Below, piece after piece: positions 44,799-56,060 of a stretch of 64,000 bases of DNA. A model generated the notes under the pieces. It was not told the DNA's origin and did not search any database. It saw nothing but the letters and a program-made list of their open reading frames with translations. The translations under genes were made by a program, and so were the position numbers. Each line of letters opens with the position of its first letter. Position 1 is the first letter of the stretch. This DNA is from Chimonanthus salicifolius (lineage: Eukaryota; Streptophyta; Magnoliopsida; Laurales; Calycanthaceae): NCBI GenBank assembly GCA_013350335.1, contig CM023539.1, positions 10,912,302-10,976,301 on the forward strand. Reading direction: 5' to 3'.

Positions 44799-46896
44799 TT
44801 ATTATATGTAGCATGTTATTACTTTTAGTTGAAATTCAAGGTCACCTGTATGAGGCCAATCTGTAATCACAATTTGATGTTAAAATATTTATTTATTTAA
44901 ATCTACATGTATTTATATATTTTAAATTCTAGTTATTTATTTATTACAAGAAAAATGTGATTTGAACCTGCAAGTGTTTATTAATACAAAGATATTTAAG
45001 TCTTTATTTTCTAGGCATTAGTATATCCCGATTCTTTAACTATTTTACATATCAAGGTGAATTTCAAGAAACTCTGACCTTCCCACTTTGGGCCGGAACC
45101 TTGATCACTTCTTGTATGTCCAGTCTCTATTTTTAATAGATTTGAGGTCGTGTCTGAATTTGAAAATATATGTATGCATATGATAAACTCACCGTACCAA
45201 CCCTCTTGTCGTGTATGACAACCCTAAACCTTAAAGACATCTTTCACGTTTACTCCGTCCAGATTCTTGAGAGATGTTTGTTAGAAGTAATATTCATGAT
45301 ACTTAGAACTTCAAATAAATTTATGTGCAGCACATCTTGAAATTCTTACTACTTGGCAACAAATTGGAATGCATGTCGACTCATCACCTACACTTCACGA
45401 ACTTTTTAGATGAGGGAAAACAATATACTATAGTTTGGTTGTAAATGATATTCTCTATTTTTTGTTTATGTGATTGAGCAATAGAAATATTGCATGATGT
45501 ATTGTATTTAGGAATGTAATATTGGACTTATGAAATAGACTGGGTATTTGTTGGAATAATGGTTGTAATCCGGTGCTTACTCACTGTAGTGTAAGGGAAT
45601 AAGCTAAATGTTCTAATTGTCGTAAGGGGACTCAATCTGTCCGGATAGTTGAAAATTAGCCACTAGCCATGTTGAAAGGTCCAATAATTATATTTGAAAT
45701 TGATGGATGTTTATTGTTTGTGTGGTGTTTATATTTTTGTGGAGAACTGAGATTTATTTATGATAATGCATTGCCACAACAATGACCATGTGATATGACT
45801 TACTATTATGCATGTGAGACGTTGTTGAGATTGACCCCTGATGTTTAGAACCTCTATACGATGTCTATGTTCGTTTAAACTCATATAATCGTGCGCGGAG
45901 TCTATTCATAATGTTTAGATTCATGGCATGATTCATAACGTGTGGCATGACGATAGAGATGGACGTATGGTAGGCATAGTATTGAGCATGACACCTTCAT
46001 ATTCATGGGATGAGTATGGAGGTGTAGTCTGTGATATTTCATGAAGCCCCCGACGGTGGTAGTGTAAGTCCTCATTTTTTAGTGAGAAGTACCACGTGTG
46101 GTAAGTTTTGTTTTTGTTAGTCCATGAAAGATCACGAAGACTGTTATTTGGTGGTGGTGTTGTGTAGTCCTCACTTCATGTGGGAAGTACCACACTGTGG
46201 TAGAGTGTAGTCCCCGTTTTGGCGGGTAGACCACCTACTACAGTGTGTAGTGATGTGAAGAGATGATGGACTAAGCATGTGCATTGAGCATTGTACATTG
46301 CATGGCATAAAGCATGGTCAATAAATGCATATTCATTTAGTTATGCTTTTATATTGTGGAATTCAGAATAATGGAAATGGATATGTGCTATTGTATTTCT
46401 TCACTGGGCTGGGAGCTCATACCCTTACATTGCAGGTAACCCTTTGGATTTAGGATTGGAGAACGATGCTGATAAATAGAAACTGCAATGAATGAATAAT
46501 TAAATTCTTAGATAGATAATGATATTACGTAGTTGAATTTCATGATTTTATGTTGTTTAGTCTTTTCAGAACTTGATTGGTTGATTCAAGTAGTCGAGAA
46601 TGTTGAGGTTATTAATTGATTTATTTTAGTTTATGGATGGAATTGAGGAAATATGTGAGATTAGATTTGACATCAATAAATAGACGTTATTCATTTTATA
46701 TTGTGGATGACATTATGATTTATGTGATGTGTCAAGTTGGGCTTGAAGGATTTGATGGCTTATTTATTTCATTTATAAACTTTAAAAAAAGTATATTTAT
46801 CTCCCCCAGCCACAAATCTATGATGTAAGATCCGTTAGTTTCGTTTTTGCGTTGGATCGTTCCTCATTTAGGTTACAAAAGGAGCGGGCTGTTACA
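43414..46896 (+). mobile_element. 5' LTR of gag-only gypsy element E3
   Basis: LTR of 3483 bases from TGTGATGACCTGACCCGG to GGGCTGTTACA. Its first 430 bases are repeated at 57184-57615 with about two dozen differences counted by eye. It holds a CT-rich leader, a donor-like CTCG/GTGAGT at 44224, a (TA)n run (44759-44796), repeated GAAGTACCAC phrases (46080-46260) and the CACTGGGCT...AGCTCA motif (46401-46428). The 109-codon frame 44012-44341 spans the donor and looks fortuitous. Confidence 0.85.
44759..44796 (+). repeat. (TA)n microsatellite in LTR
   Basis: Nineteen uninterrupted AT units. Confidence 0.95.
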
Positions 46897-46898
46897 GT

Positions 46899-46910
46899 TG
46901 GTATCAGAGC
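46899..46910 (+). promoter_or_regulatory. Primer-binding site of E3
   Basis: TGGTATCAGAGC two bases after the LTR end. Confidence 0.9.
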
Positions 46911-47164
46911 TTGGGTTCAACCCTCGGATTGTAAGTACGAAGTTGGGCCTGAGATTAGAGACAATTTAGACCCGTTTTCTATCCTAGGTGAGTGGGGGTA
47001 GAACTTTAAGAGGGTATATTTTGGTAGAAGAATATGACGTCTTAATTGGTGATTAGCATATTAGTAGTCGAGCATATGTATTAGTGGAAAAGAATATTGG
47101 TGTTCGATGGCTTTCTATCTTTGCCTAATAGTGAAACTGATGTATTTCTCTTGATATTACTAGA

Positions 47165-47695
47165 ATGGATGGAAAGAATAACCTCAGGGCAAGGAATGAG
47201 TCAGTGCTAATATTACAAACCATGAGGCTGAGCATGAAGTCTGTGTGGAAGGACTCATAGGTACTGCTACTTTTGGAGAACCTTCAAAGAATCCTCGTTC
47301 CTTAGTGCATGTGGTCCCTAAGGATGTGATAAGGGCAACACAAGAGGTTCTGAACATAGTACGCCAGAACGCTTTGTACCAACAAGCTAGGAATGTAAAC
47401 TTGCTCCCCAAGAAACAAGAGCGGTAAAAGCTATTCGAGATTTTAAGCGCCAGTTTCCCCCGTTCTTTAATGGAGAGGTAGGGCCAGAGGCTTCAGAACG
47501 TTGGTTAAGGCAAATCAGCAGGATTATGGATAATATTGGTGTACAAGAGGACGATCTCTGTATTACATTGGCAACTATGCAATTGGATGGAGAAGCTCAA
47601 GAGTCGTGGGAGAACCCGTTGGAGGTTGATAAATATGGAGTGAAAACCTAGCATAACTTTTCTAAGGCTTTTCTGGATAAGTTTTTCTCTCCTTG
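47165..47695 (+). pseudogene. E3 gag, first part (before solo LTR S1)
   Basis: Starts about 250 bases after the primer site. Frameshifted N-terminus (a frame at 47245-47427 ends in a stop), then capsid sequence: FPPFFNGEVGPEASERWLRQ, IMDNIGVQEDD, ATMQLDGEAQESWE, with a TAG before HNFSKAFLDKFFSP. This is the retrotransposon gag capsid domain of Tekay/Del-like gypsy elements. The frame is cut at codon SP/R by solo LTR S1 and resumes at 51722. Confidence 0.85.
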
Positions 47696-48021
47696 TGTAA
47701 TGACCTGACCCGATTTTTCAGAGTTTTAGGGTCTTGGTAGTAATGGGGTGTGTGTGGGCCCTGTGGTGGGTCCTGGTTTGCTCGATTGAGTTCGGAGACT
47801 CAGAGGGCAATTTGGTAATTTTGAATTATTGAATATTCTGTCATAATTAAAAGTTTGAAATCACACGTTTTCCCCCGATATTTGTCATTTGATTTCTTCG
47901 GCTTTTAAAATATTTTTGAAATTTGAGATTTTTAATTTTTTTTTTTTTTTAAAAAAACCCAACCTAAAACCCTAAAACCCCTAAATCCTAACCCTTTAAA
48001 CAACCCCCCTCTTCCGCGCAA

Positions 48022-48044
48022 CACTGTAGCATGCGGTTACAGTG
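48022..48044 (+). repeat. LTR hairpin, fourth copy
   Basis: CACTGTAGC and GTTACAGTG, one mismatch, about 330 bases from the LTR start. Confidence 0.6.
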
Positions 48045-48788
48045 CTGCCGCTGTTTCTCTCTCTCTCTCCCGTCTCTCTTTCTCTCCCTCCTTTCACCCT
48101 CCTCTCTTCCTAACCCTAACCCTAATCTCTCTCCTCTCTTTCCCCTCCCTTAAGCCGCCGCCGCCGCTCTCTCTCTCCCCTTCCCTCGGCCTCTCCTCTC
48201 TCCCATTTCTGCCAATGCTCTGCCCTCCTCCCCCATCTCACTCGGACGACTTCAACAATACCAGATTCGTAGGATTCCATCCTTCCCGCTGTCGTCGGAG
48301 CTCGGATCCACCAACCCTCCCTTCGATCGAACCCTGGTAACCTCGTCCCTCCTCTTCTTCTCCTTCCCTTTTCTCCATTCTCCCTGATTTCCCTTCTCTT
48401 TCCCTCAGTTCCTCCAAACTGGGTTGCTGAGTCGACTTGGTCGGGTCACCGAGTTGACTCGGCTGAGTTCAGCTTTGGGCAACCTAGGCCCAGTCCGCTG
48501 TGTAGCCCAGTGGGCCTAGGGACCCGACCCAGCTCGCCAGACTTGGTTCAACCCAGCCCACCTTCGGCCTGGCCCGTTTCGACCCAGTTTCGGGCTCGAC
48601 CCAATTTCAAACCCAGTTTCCAGTTTTGGGCTCAGTTTCGAGCCCAGCCCAATTTTGGACCCAGTTTTTAGTTTTGGGCCCACTTCAGTTCGATTTGGAC
48701 CCGACTCGCTTTCGGGCCCGTTTGTAGTCCAGACTTAGTTTGACCCATTTTTGCCCGGTTACTTATCCTTGTGTTCTTGTTTCAACAG

Positions 48789-48848
48789 ATTGAGCCCCTT
48801 CAACCCCCGGACCCATTTTCTTGCATTGGATTTCAAGGACATACACAG
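48789..48848 (+). promoter_or_regulatory. Exon-like block with splice-consensus ends in S1
   Basis: Preceded by TTGTTTCAACAG and followed by ACACAG/GTGAGG; a donor-like CCCTG/GTAACC at 48336 would define an upstream intron of 452 bases. The block is preserved in two other LTR copies while neighbouring sequence varies in length. Confidence 0.5.
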
Positions 48849-49775
48849 GTGAGGGAACTCATCACTACTTTTAGCATGCATCTATGCATCTTACTCCTAT
48901 ATCAAATGTGTGGGTACAAAATGCGGCGAATGGGGTACCCCGATATTATGAGCCACTAGGCAAGGGAACTATTGATACCGTTATGTGGCGGGGGTCTCAT
49001 CCGGGTGTATTTGTACCCATTGCTCACGGAGCACCTATGAATAGTTTATCGAATGTCGTGACTTGTTGATGGTATGATAACATGATTGGTTGACGTGTGA
49101 TAACTTGCCATGTATGTGATTAGTAGTTTAATCAACATGCTTTAGAATTACGTACAGTAGATAGTATATGATACCACTTTCTATGCTCGTATGGAATATG
49201 CCATGATTGATACCATATCTAAATGTTAATGTGTAGCATGTAATAGATAATGATGTATACACTTAATGATGTTGTGATTTGTCATATTGACGACATGCGT
49301 AGAGATAATTTTATATGCATGTGGCTAGTGTAAATGGAATGCCGGTGGGGGCATAGGTACTAGGTAACATCAGGATCGAGAGACTCCCCCTGGCTTGTCG
49401 GGTAGTAGGGTGGGGATGTTGTGTGGGACCGCACAGTGGAAGGGTGGTTGGACTATGGGCTACCCGGTTGTTGGACATAAGTTGAAGTTTTTTCTGGCAG
49501 GGGTTAGATTGTCAGATGTGATATTTAAACACGCCTACGATGGAGGTGTGGTCCAGTTCGGAGGACGAGGTGCCCGAGAGTCCTAAGAGGGACATGTTGT
49601 GAGGTGGTCATGGAAACCTTCGGGAAGTTTTGGGGTTGGGTGTTAGCTCGCCCAAGGGTGACTTAAAGGTCATTACAGCCACGCTACCCTAGTACGTGGC
49701 GGATGAGGCGTCCCTAGTGGTCTAATGGGTTGAGTGGTTCGCCCGCGTGGAGACCAGAGGATGGGATGGCAGCTT

Positions 49776-50515
49776 GTGATCCCCAAATGACCGAGTAGGC
49801 TGAGGAGGTGCTCGCCTGGTCATTGGTCGGGGGATGATACGGTGAGGGACAACTCCCGCTAATATGGCTTGTGATCCCCGAATGACCGAGTAGGCTGAGG
49901 AGGTGCTCTCCTGGTCATTGGTCGAGGGATGATACGGTGAGGGACAGCTCCTGTTAGTATGACTTGTGATCCCCGAATGACCGAGTAGGCTGAGGAGGTG
50001 CTCGCTTGGTCATTGGTCGAGGGATGATACGGTGAGGGACAGCTCCCGCTAGTATGGCCTGTCATCTCCGAATGACCGAGTAGGCTGAGGAGGTGCCCGC
50101 CTCGTCATTGGGCGAGGAATGATGCGGTGAGGGACAGCTCCCGCTAGTATGGCTTGTGATCCCCGAATGACCGAGTAGGTTGAGGAGGTGCTCGCTTGGT
50201 CATTGGTCGAGGGATGATGAGGTGAGGGACAACTCCCGCTAGTATGAGTTGTGATCCTTGAATGACCGAGTAGGCTGAGGAGGTGCTCGCCTGGTCATTG
50301 ATTGAGGGATGATGTGGTGAGGGACAGCTCCCGCTAGTATGACTTGTTATCCCCGAATGACTGAGTAGGATGAGGAGGTGCTCGCCTGGTCATTGATCGA
50401 GGGATGGTGCGGTGAGGGACAGCTCCTGCTAGTATGACTTGTGATTCCCCGGATGACCGCGTAGGTTGAGGATGTGCTCGCCCGCTCATTGGTCGAGAGA
50501 TGGTGCGATGAGGTA
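49776..50515 (+). repeat. 95-base tandem array, about 8 units, inside S1
   Basis: Units start at 49776, 49871, 49966, 50061, 50156, 50251, 50346 and 50441, exactly 95 bases apart. Each has GAATGACCGAGTAGGCTGAG, GGTCATTGGTCGAGGGATGA and GGTGAGGGACAGCTCC. GGTCAT pairs with ATGACC inside each unit, so each can form a stem. Frames read through it on the minus strand (49859-50652) are repeat artefacts. Confidence 0.95.
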
Positions 50516-50516
50516 C

Positions 50517-50715
50517 TCCTGGCTAGGACACCTATAGGGTGGGGACAGCCTGCGATGTGGTATGAGATGATGTTCCAGGCTATGACACCTGCAGGGTGGG
50601 TACAGTCTGAGGTATGGTCGTCCAGGCTATGACACCTGCAGGGTGGGTACATTCTTAGGTATGGTATTCCAGGCTAGGACACCTGTATGGTGGGGATAGC
50701 CTATGGTGTGATGTG
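50517..50715 (+). repeat. About 48-base tandem array, 4 units, inside S1
   Basis: Units with CCAGGCTATGACACCTGCAG and GGTGGGTACAGTCT at about 50525, 50574, 50622 and 50669. Confidence 0.8.
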
Positions 50716-51721
50716 ATAGTGTGTTTACCTGCGGTTGACTCTGGGGTTCATTGTTGAGACTTGTGTTGTGGGTGTTGACTCACCAGGAATTTATGGGCGC
50801 CTAACGAGTGAGTTCAGCCGGCTCACTCGATAGAAGACCTATAGAATCCTGTGAGGGGTGGATACGCCAACCGTGTGGAGACCAACAGATGGGGTCAGAG
50901 GTTATATGTTTGATTATAGAGACTCTGGTGCTCTGTTGAGGAGACCATAGATGAGTCTGGTTGGCAGTCCGTTGAGGACTCGTGAGGTGGTTACTCCCAT
51001 GTGGTAGTCAGTTTGGGACTCTAGTGAGTCCGTCTCTTGGGTTGGTCGTGGTATGTGTGCTGGTTGTCCTGAGAAAGTCATAGGTCTTGTTGAGAAGGAT
51101 GGATCCTGATTCGGTTGGAGGTCAGTCTGTGTACCCGAGGGTGAGTGAACTGCAGCGGATGCTTAGAGTTGCATTGAGTTGGTTAAAGGATGTACTGGAG
51201 GCCCGACAGTTGTGGGCCCGTGTGTTAGGGGTAGGGCACTCGCCTGCATAGTTATGCATGTAGACATCATAGGTATCGATGTGTCCATATGATCATATAC
51301 AGTATATGCTTGGTGATACATGATGCGTGCGTTACTCTCACTGGGCATGTAGAGCTCACCCCTTGCCTCACAGGTACTTCATAGAGGAAAGGTCGGCGGG
51401 ACCCTCAATCGGACATTGGGTGTAGAGTCGCAGCTTCGTACCTGTCATGATTTCATTTTGCATTTGAGGACATGTTAATGTATTTGAGATATGTGTACAT
51501 TTCATTAAGTTGGATGAATGTAACAATGGAATGATGTTATTGTTTCCAATTATGATTAATATTTTATTGGTACTATCGGCTATTGATTTGAGTGTGGGTT
51601 GTGGGAGTGGTGCTTCCCTTTATTTTGAGAAAAAAAAAAAATTATACCCCAGAATTAGTATCAGATTAGTTTTGGGACTTCTAACCAGTTTGATGTACTC
51701 GTAGCGGGACGAGTTGTTACA

Positions 51722-52310
51722 CCTCGAGTTCATTGGGCAAAGATCTCTGAATTTTTAACTTTACAGCAAGGTAATGACATTGCGGCCCAGTACGAAGCTA
51801 AGTTCAGAAAATTATCCGACTATGCTCGATATTTGATGAAAGATGAAAGGGCTAAGGCTGACCGGTTTAAGCAAGGACTTAATCCTGATCTCCATATCGC
51901 AGTGACAGACAGTGGACTCCCTAGATTGACAGAGGTTATGCGCAAGGCCGCATTAATAGAGGCGGCAACAGTGGAGACCTTTCAAGCTTCCGAATAGATA
52001 CCCTTGGATGGCAATAAGCATCAAAGTCATCCCAGTAAGAAAAGGAAAAGTCTAGATGCTCAGTCTAGTCAGCGAGTTCCTTTTGGGAAGCGATAATCTT
52101 CCAGTAGAACAAGTCAAGTGCAGTGTTATAATTGCAAACAGTGGGGACATGTAGCCGAAGAATGTCGTCAGCCTGAAAAGCAACCTCACCACTAGAGAGG
52201 ACCAGTGCAATGTTACGTTTGCAATGAGTTGGGCCACATCTTTATGTATTGCCCAAAGAAAAACAATGCAGGGCGTGGACATCCTACTAGTTAGGGCCTT
52301 GTCTATGCTA
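51722..52310 (+). pseudogene. E3 gag, second part with two zinc knuckles
   Basis: Continues the capsid after S1: WAKISEFLTLQQGNDIAAQY, KFRKLSDYARYLMKDERAKA, GLNPDLHIAV, MRKAALIEAA. After a stop at about 51997 come a Lys/Ser-rich linker and two CX2CX4HX4C zinc knuckles, CYNCKQWGHVAEEC (52124-52165) and CYVCNELGHIFMYC (52211-52252), each followed by stops. Nucleocapsid function would be RNA packaging. Downstream VGASYLFTPLVF (about 52395) looks like a decayed protease site. No RT or integrase is present up to the polypurine tract at 57171, so the element was gag-only. Confidence 0.88.
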
Positions 52311-52889
52311 TCACACCTCAGACTAAGGAGATATTAGATCCAACCGTGAGGGAAAGTACATTAGTTTACAGTTGATTGTTAGTATGTCAGTTAATGTTGG
52401 AGCCTCATATTTGTTTACTCCTTTAGTTTTCCTCTTAATTTGGATTTGAAGTTGAGTTAGCAGATACACTATTTTTTTTTATGGGGTAACTAATGAGACA
52501 AACACCTAGAGTAGGTTAGACCTATAGATCTTGTGTCTTTATCCTTGGAGGTTTAAAAAAAAAATTGAGTTTGATTTGTTAGTACCAGACTTACCGAGGT
52601 TCGTGGCATTTTAGGCTTGGATGGGTAATCTACGTAACGAAGCTTTTAGACTAGTTGCGGGTGCAGATACTCAGTTATTCAATTGTAGGAATTGAGTTTG
52701 TAGAAAATATGATTTTCTCCTTTAGATTTTGTCTCGAGGACTTAGGTTGTAGTGTGTAAGCTTGTTTATTTGGATGACCAATATGGATCAAGTGAGTGTT
52801 AAATTGAAGATGAGTATGCTAATGTTCTCAAACAATGGATTGAGAATGGCTAGATACGAGTTTATCAGAAAGGTATAAGTAAGGTGAAC
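52311..52889 (+). mobile_element. E3 interior between gag and S2, decayed
   Basis: Possible aspartic-protease scrap near 52395, then sequence without clear RT or integrase motifs. It ends in the target site TGAAC (52885-52889) of solo LTR S2. Confidence 0.5.
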
Positions 52890-54514
52890 TGTAATAGCCC
52901 GAAATTCTAAATCAATATATATTTTGGCATTTATTTACTTTAATTTGAATTTTGATGTGATGGAATGCCAAATGGATCAAATTTTGGGACAAAGGCCCAA
53001 AAAGGACCCAATGGACCATAGAATGAATGGAATTCGTAGGAAGGGTCAACGATGGTCAAAGTGGGCCCGATCACCATGTGGGACCCAATGGATCAAAATT
53101 GATCCAAACTCTAAGGTAAAGGGTAGAAAATAATTTGGTTGGGCCGTGGGCCCAATGGTGGCCCAATTGATTTAAAAAGGGTGAATTGGAATTAAACCCT
53201 CTAAGTTAGTAATGAAATGAAATGGCATGACCAAGTGGGGCCCACCTCCACCTCACCAAGTGAGGTGGCGTGTGGACCAAGGAAAAAATGGGGCCAACCA
53301 TTGTGGTTGACTTGGTCAACCATGGATAAATTTAAGAGGACTAAGGTGGATTAAGGTAAATTAAATTGATTAAATGATTGTAAAATTATCTAAGTTAAGA
53401 TCAATGAATTTTAAATGACATAGTCGAGTGGGACCCACCCCCACCTCATCAAGTGAGGTGGCGGGTAGGGTAAGGTTGGTGGGGGCCGTCCACCATGGTT
53501 GACTTGGTCAACCATGGGTGGATTTCTTAGATAGATAAATTTTATGAAATTAAATTGGATGGGAATTAATTAACCTAAGTGAGGATTTAATTTAATTAAT
53601 TAGGTTGGTCAATTAGGGTCAACATAGACAAGTCAAAGGGGACAAGTCAATGGTGGTTTCATCTCATTGAAACCACCTAAGAAAAACAAGAAAAATACCA
53701 TGGTCTTGGGTGGTGGTTTCATCTCAACCACCACCACCCAAAGTATGGTGACCCATACCTAGCCATGTGTTGGTCAAGGGGTCAACATGGGAAGACCAAA
53801 CCACCAAATTCAAACATCCAAAAACATTGGCTAGTGGTGGTTTTGTCTCAACCACCACCACCAAAGTCAAGGTAGCCCATGCTTGGTTGGTGGAGCCATA
53901 ATGGAGGAGCATGGTCCAAGTAAGACCAAAGAAATGAGATGGGTGGTGGTTTTCCATCTCATCCCTCTCATTTCACTCTCTCATTCTCACCACCTCTCCA
54001 CTGTCCTACACCAAGAGAAAATAAGAAAAGAAAACTTAGAAGAAAAATAAGAGAAGAAAGAAGTAAAATCTTGGTCCACCCCTCCAAGATCAAAGGTTGG
54101 GATCTTGTTTCTCATCACCTTCTCCTCTCCCTCTCTCAAGAAAACCCACTCAATCTTGGCCGATCCTAAGCTTAGAGGGCCTCACCATTTGATCAAGCTC
54201 ATCTTGACCGTACATCAAGGGGAAGAAGAGAAGAGAAGGCTAAGGAGAGCAAAGAGGAAAGGAGGACCGGAGGAGTCGTCGGGTGGTAAGAATTCTTAAA
54301 ACAAGAGTTTATGTAATTTTTTTTAAGATAGGATATGGAATCCATTTCTTAGACTAAATATGGCCAAAAATGTTGTGGGCCATGGATCTAAGATCCATCC
54401 AACGGTAGGATAAGAAATGGATGAGATGGAAGAGATGGTTTAAGGAAAAAAATAAAATGAATGGATTAAGCATGGAAAAAAAAATGGAATTTTTGATGGA
54501 TAAGATGGAACATG

Positions 54515-54554
54515 AACCATGGGTTCGGCCATGGTGTATGGCCGAACCCTATGG
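54515..54554 (+). repeat. GGGTTCGGCCAT inverted repeat, S2 copy 1
   Basis: Arms GGGTTCGGCCAT and ATGGCCGAACCC around GGTGT, with outer ACCAT/ATGGT also pairing. Confidence 0.85.
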
Positions 54555-54766
54555 TGTTGAAAAGTGATTTTTTTAACTGGGTTTAAAGGATAGAAAGATG
54601 GATTTACAAGTGTATGATATAAGTTTTTTTTTTTTTTTTAAAGGGACCAAATGAATGGTGTTATTGATTTAAAAAAAAAAAAAAAGGAATTTTTAAATGA
54701 AGAAAACCATGGATCAATATTAGTGAAACCATGGTCTTAAATGGCACTAAGGAAGGTGAGCCATGA

Positions 54767-54806
54767 ACCATGGGTTCGGCCATGGTGAATGGCCGAACCC
54801 TATGGT
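54767..54806 (+). repeat. GGGTTCGGCCAT inverted repeat, S2 copy 2
   Basis: Same arms around GGTGA, outer ACCAT/ATGGT also pairing. Confidence 0.85.
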
Positions 54807-54983
54807 AAAATTTTGGGACTTTTATGAATGGAAAATAATGGAGAAAAATGATAAATTTAAATGGATTTATGAGAATGGTATGTGATGTTTAAATGGGATG
54901 AAAATGGATGATTTAATTTCATTTGAGGTAGGAGTAAAGGGGGCAAGATGGACCCAAGAAATTTTAAAAAAAAAAATGGATAT

Positions 54984-55018
54984 CATGGGTTCGGCCATGG
55001 TGTATGGCCGAACCTATG
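54984..55018 (+). repeat. GGGTTCGGCCAT inverted repeat, S2 copy 3
   Basis: Arms CATGGGTTCGGCCAT and ATGGCCGAACCTATG around GGTGT. A fourth, left-arm-only copy is at 55250-55270. Confidence 0.85.
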
Positions 55019-55752
55019 ACCTCTTTGTGGGCCATATTTAGGGCCAAGAATGGAATGAATTATGGGATTAAATGTTTTCAAATTTAATCAAAGTAGGTGG
55101 CTATTTTTATGGATATTAGGACATGGTCAATGAATGCCTAATGGATCTAAGTTATGGATGAATTTTTGACTTAAAAATATGCATGAATGAGGAAATATTA
55201 AACCATGGAGGTCTAGTGGCAAAACCGTAATTAGTGGCCACATTGAAGAACCATGGGTTCGGCCATGCATGTTAGACATAAAATTGGATACATTGCGAAT
55301 AATTAAATGAAACGGATAGATGCTGCGTTTTAGGCTCGCAAATCGGAATATTTAAAATGGCCAAAATTGGATTTATGGATGTGTTTTAAGCCACGGAAAA
55401 CGAGGCGAAGTTAGGGGCTGATTTTGGTAAACGGATAACGTAATTAGGAACCTAAGGTTGTAATAAGTTAAGGACTTAATCATGGATAACATATGGACTA
55501 ATTCGGTAAATATGTAATAAGGTACCGGGACGTCGCAAACGGTACGCGATCGGCGGCCGGATTATCGAACAGAAACATAACGGGACGCTAAGCGGTATTC
55601 GGTAGGATTCCTACCTCTTTGTAAGCCGTGGATATGTGATGGTGATTTTAAATTATTATGATGGATTTTTTATTATGAATTATATGTTCATACTATGGTT
55701 TATATATTTTGATATTATGCATTATATGGCTACGTATGATATATTAAGTTAT

Positions 55753-55755
<3 letters not shown>

Positions 55756-55813
<58 letters not shown>
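55756..55813 (+). repeat. (TA)n microsatellite in S2
   Basis: Twenty-nine uninterrupted TA units; not present at the equivalent place of the E4 LTR. Confidence 0.95.
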
Positions 55814-55815
<2 letters not shown>

Positions 55816-55872
55816 CATAGCATAATGCACTTACATCTCATGCATGGCATGGGCGGGAAAATAATGAAACCT

Positions 55873-56060
55873 GAGTCCATGCTCCGTCGGGGCGACCGAG
55901 AATCAGACATGGGGATAGCTCGTTATGCTATAACCGGAGTCCATGCTCCGTCAGGGCGACCGAGAATCAGACATGGGGATAGCTCTTATGCTATAACCGG
56001 AGCCCATACTCCGTCGGGGCGACCGAGAAGCAAACATGGGGACACCTTGTCGAGGCTTTG
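55873..56060 (+). repeat. About 64-base tandem array, 3 units, in S2
   Basis: Units start at 55873, 55937 and 56000 with GAGTCCATGCTCCGTCGGGG, CGACCGAGAATCAGACATGG and TTATGCTATAACCG. The E4 LTR has a single unit near 60542. Confidence 0.9.

Larger units (their letters stand above)
47696..51721 (+). mobile_element. Solo LTR S1 (4026 bases) inserted in E3 gag
   Basis: TGTAATGACCTGACCC ... GACGAGTTGTTACA, flanked by CCTTG (47691-47695) and CCTCG (51722-51726), a 5-base target duplication with one C-to-T change; joining the flanks restores the expected gag reading. There is no primer site, polypurine tract or interior, so it is a solo LTR left by recombination. Same family as the minus-strand LTRs at 1254-5588. 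Within it: TATA/CCCTAA promoter-like zone, hairpin (48022-48044), GGGCCC-rich putative intron, exon-like block (48789-48848), 95-base tandem array (49776-50515), 48-base array (50517-50715) and the CACTGGGC...AGCTCACC motif (51337-51366). Confidence 0.92.

Noticed and set aside
48105..48135. Interstitial telomere repeat (CCTAACCCTAACCCTAA)
   Set aside because: Only two to three units, in the same promoter-proximal place as CCCTAAA motifs in other LTR copies; better read as telo-box-like LTR sequence.
49776..50515. CRISPR-like regular array
   Set aside because: Units are 95 bases, contiguous, without unique spacers, in a plant LTR; it is a tandem repeat.
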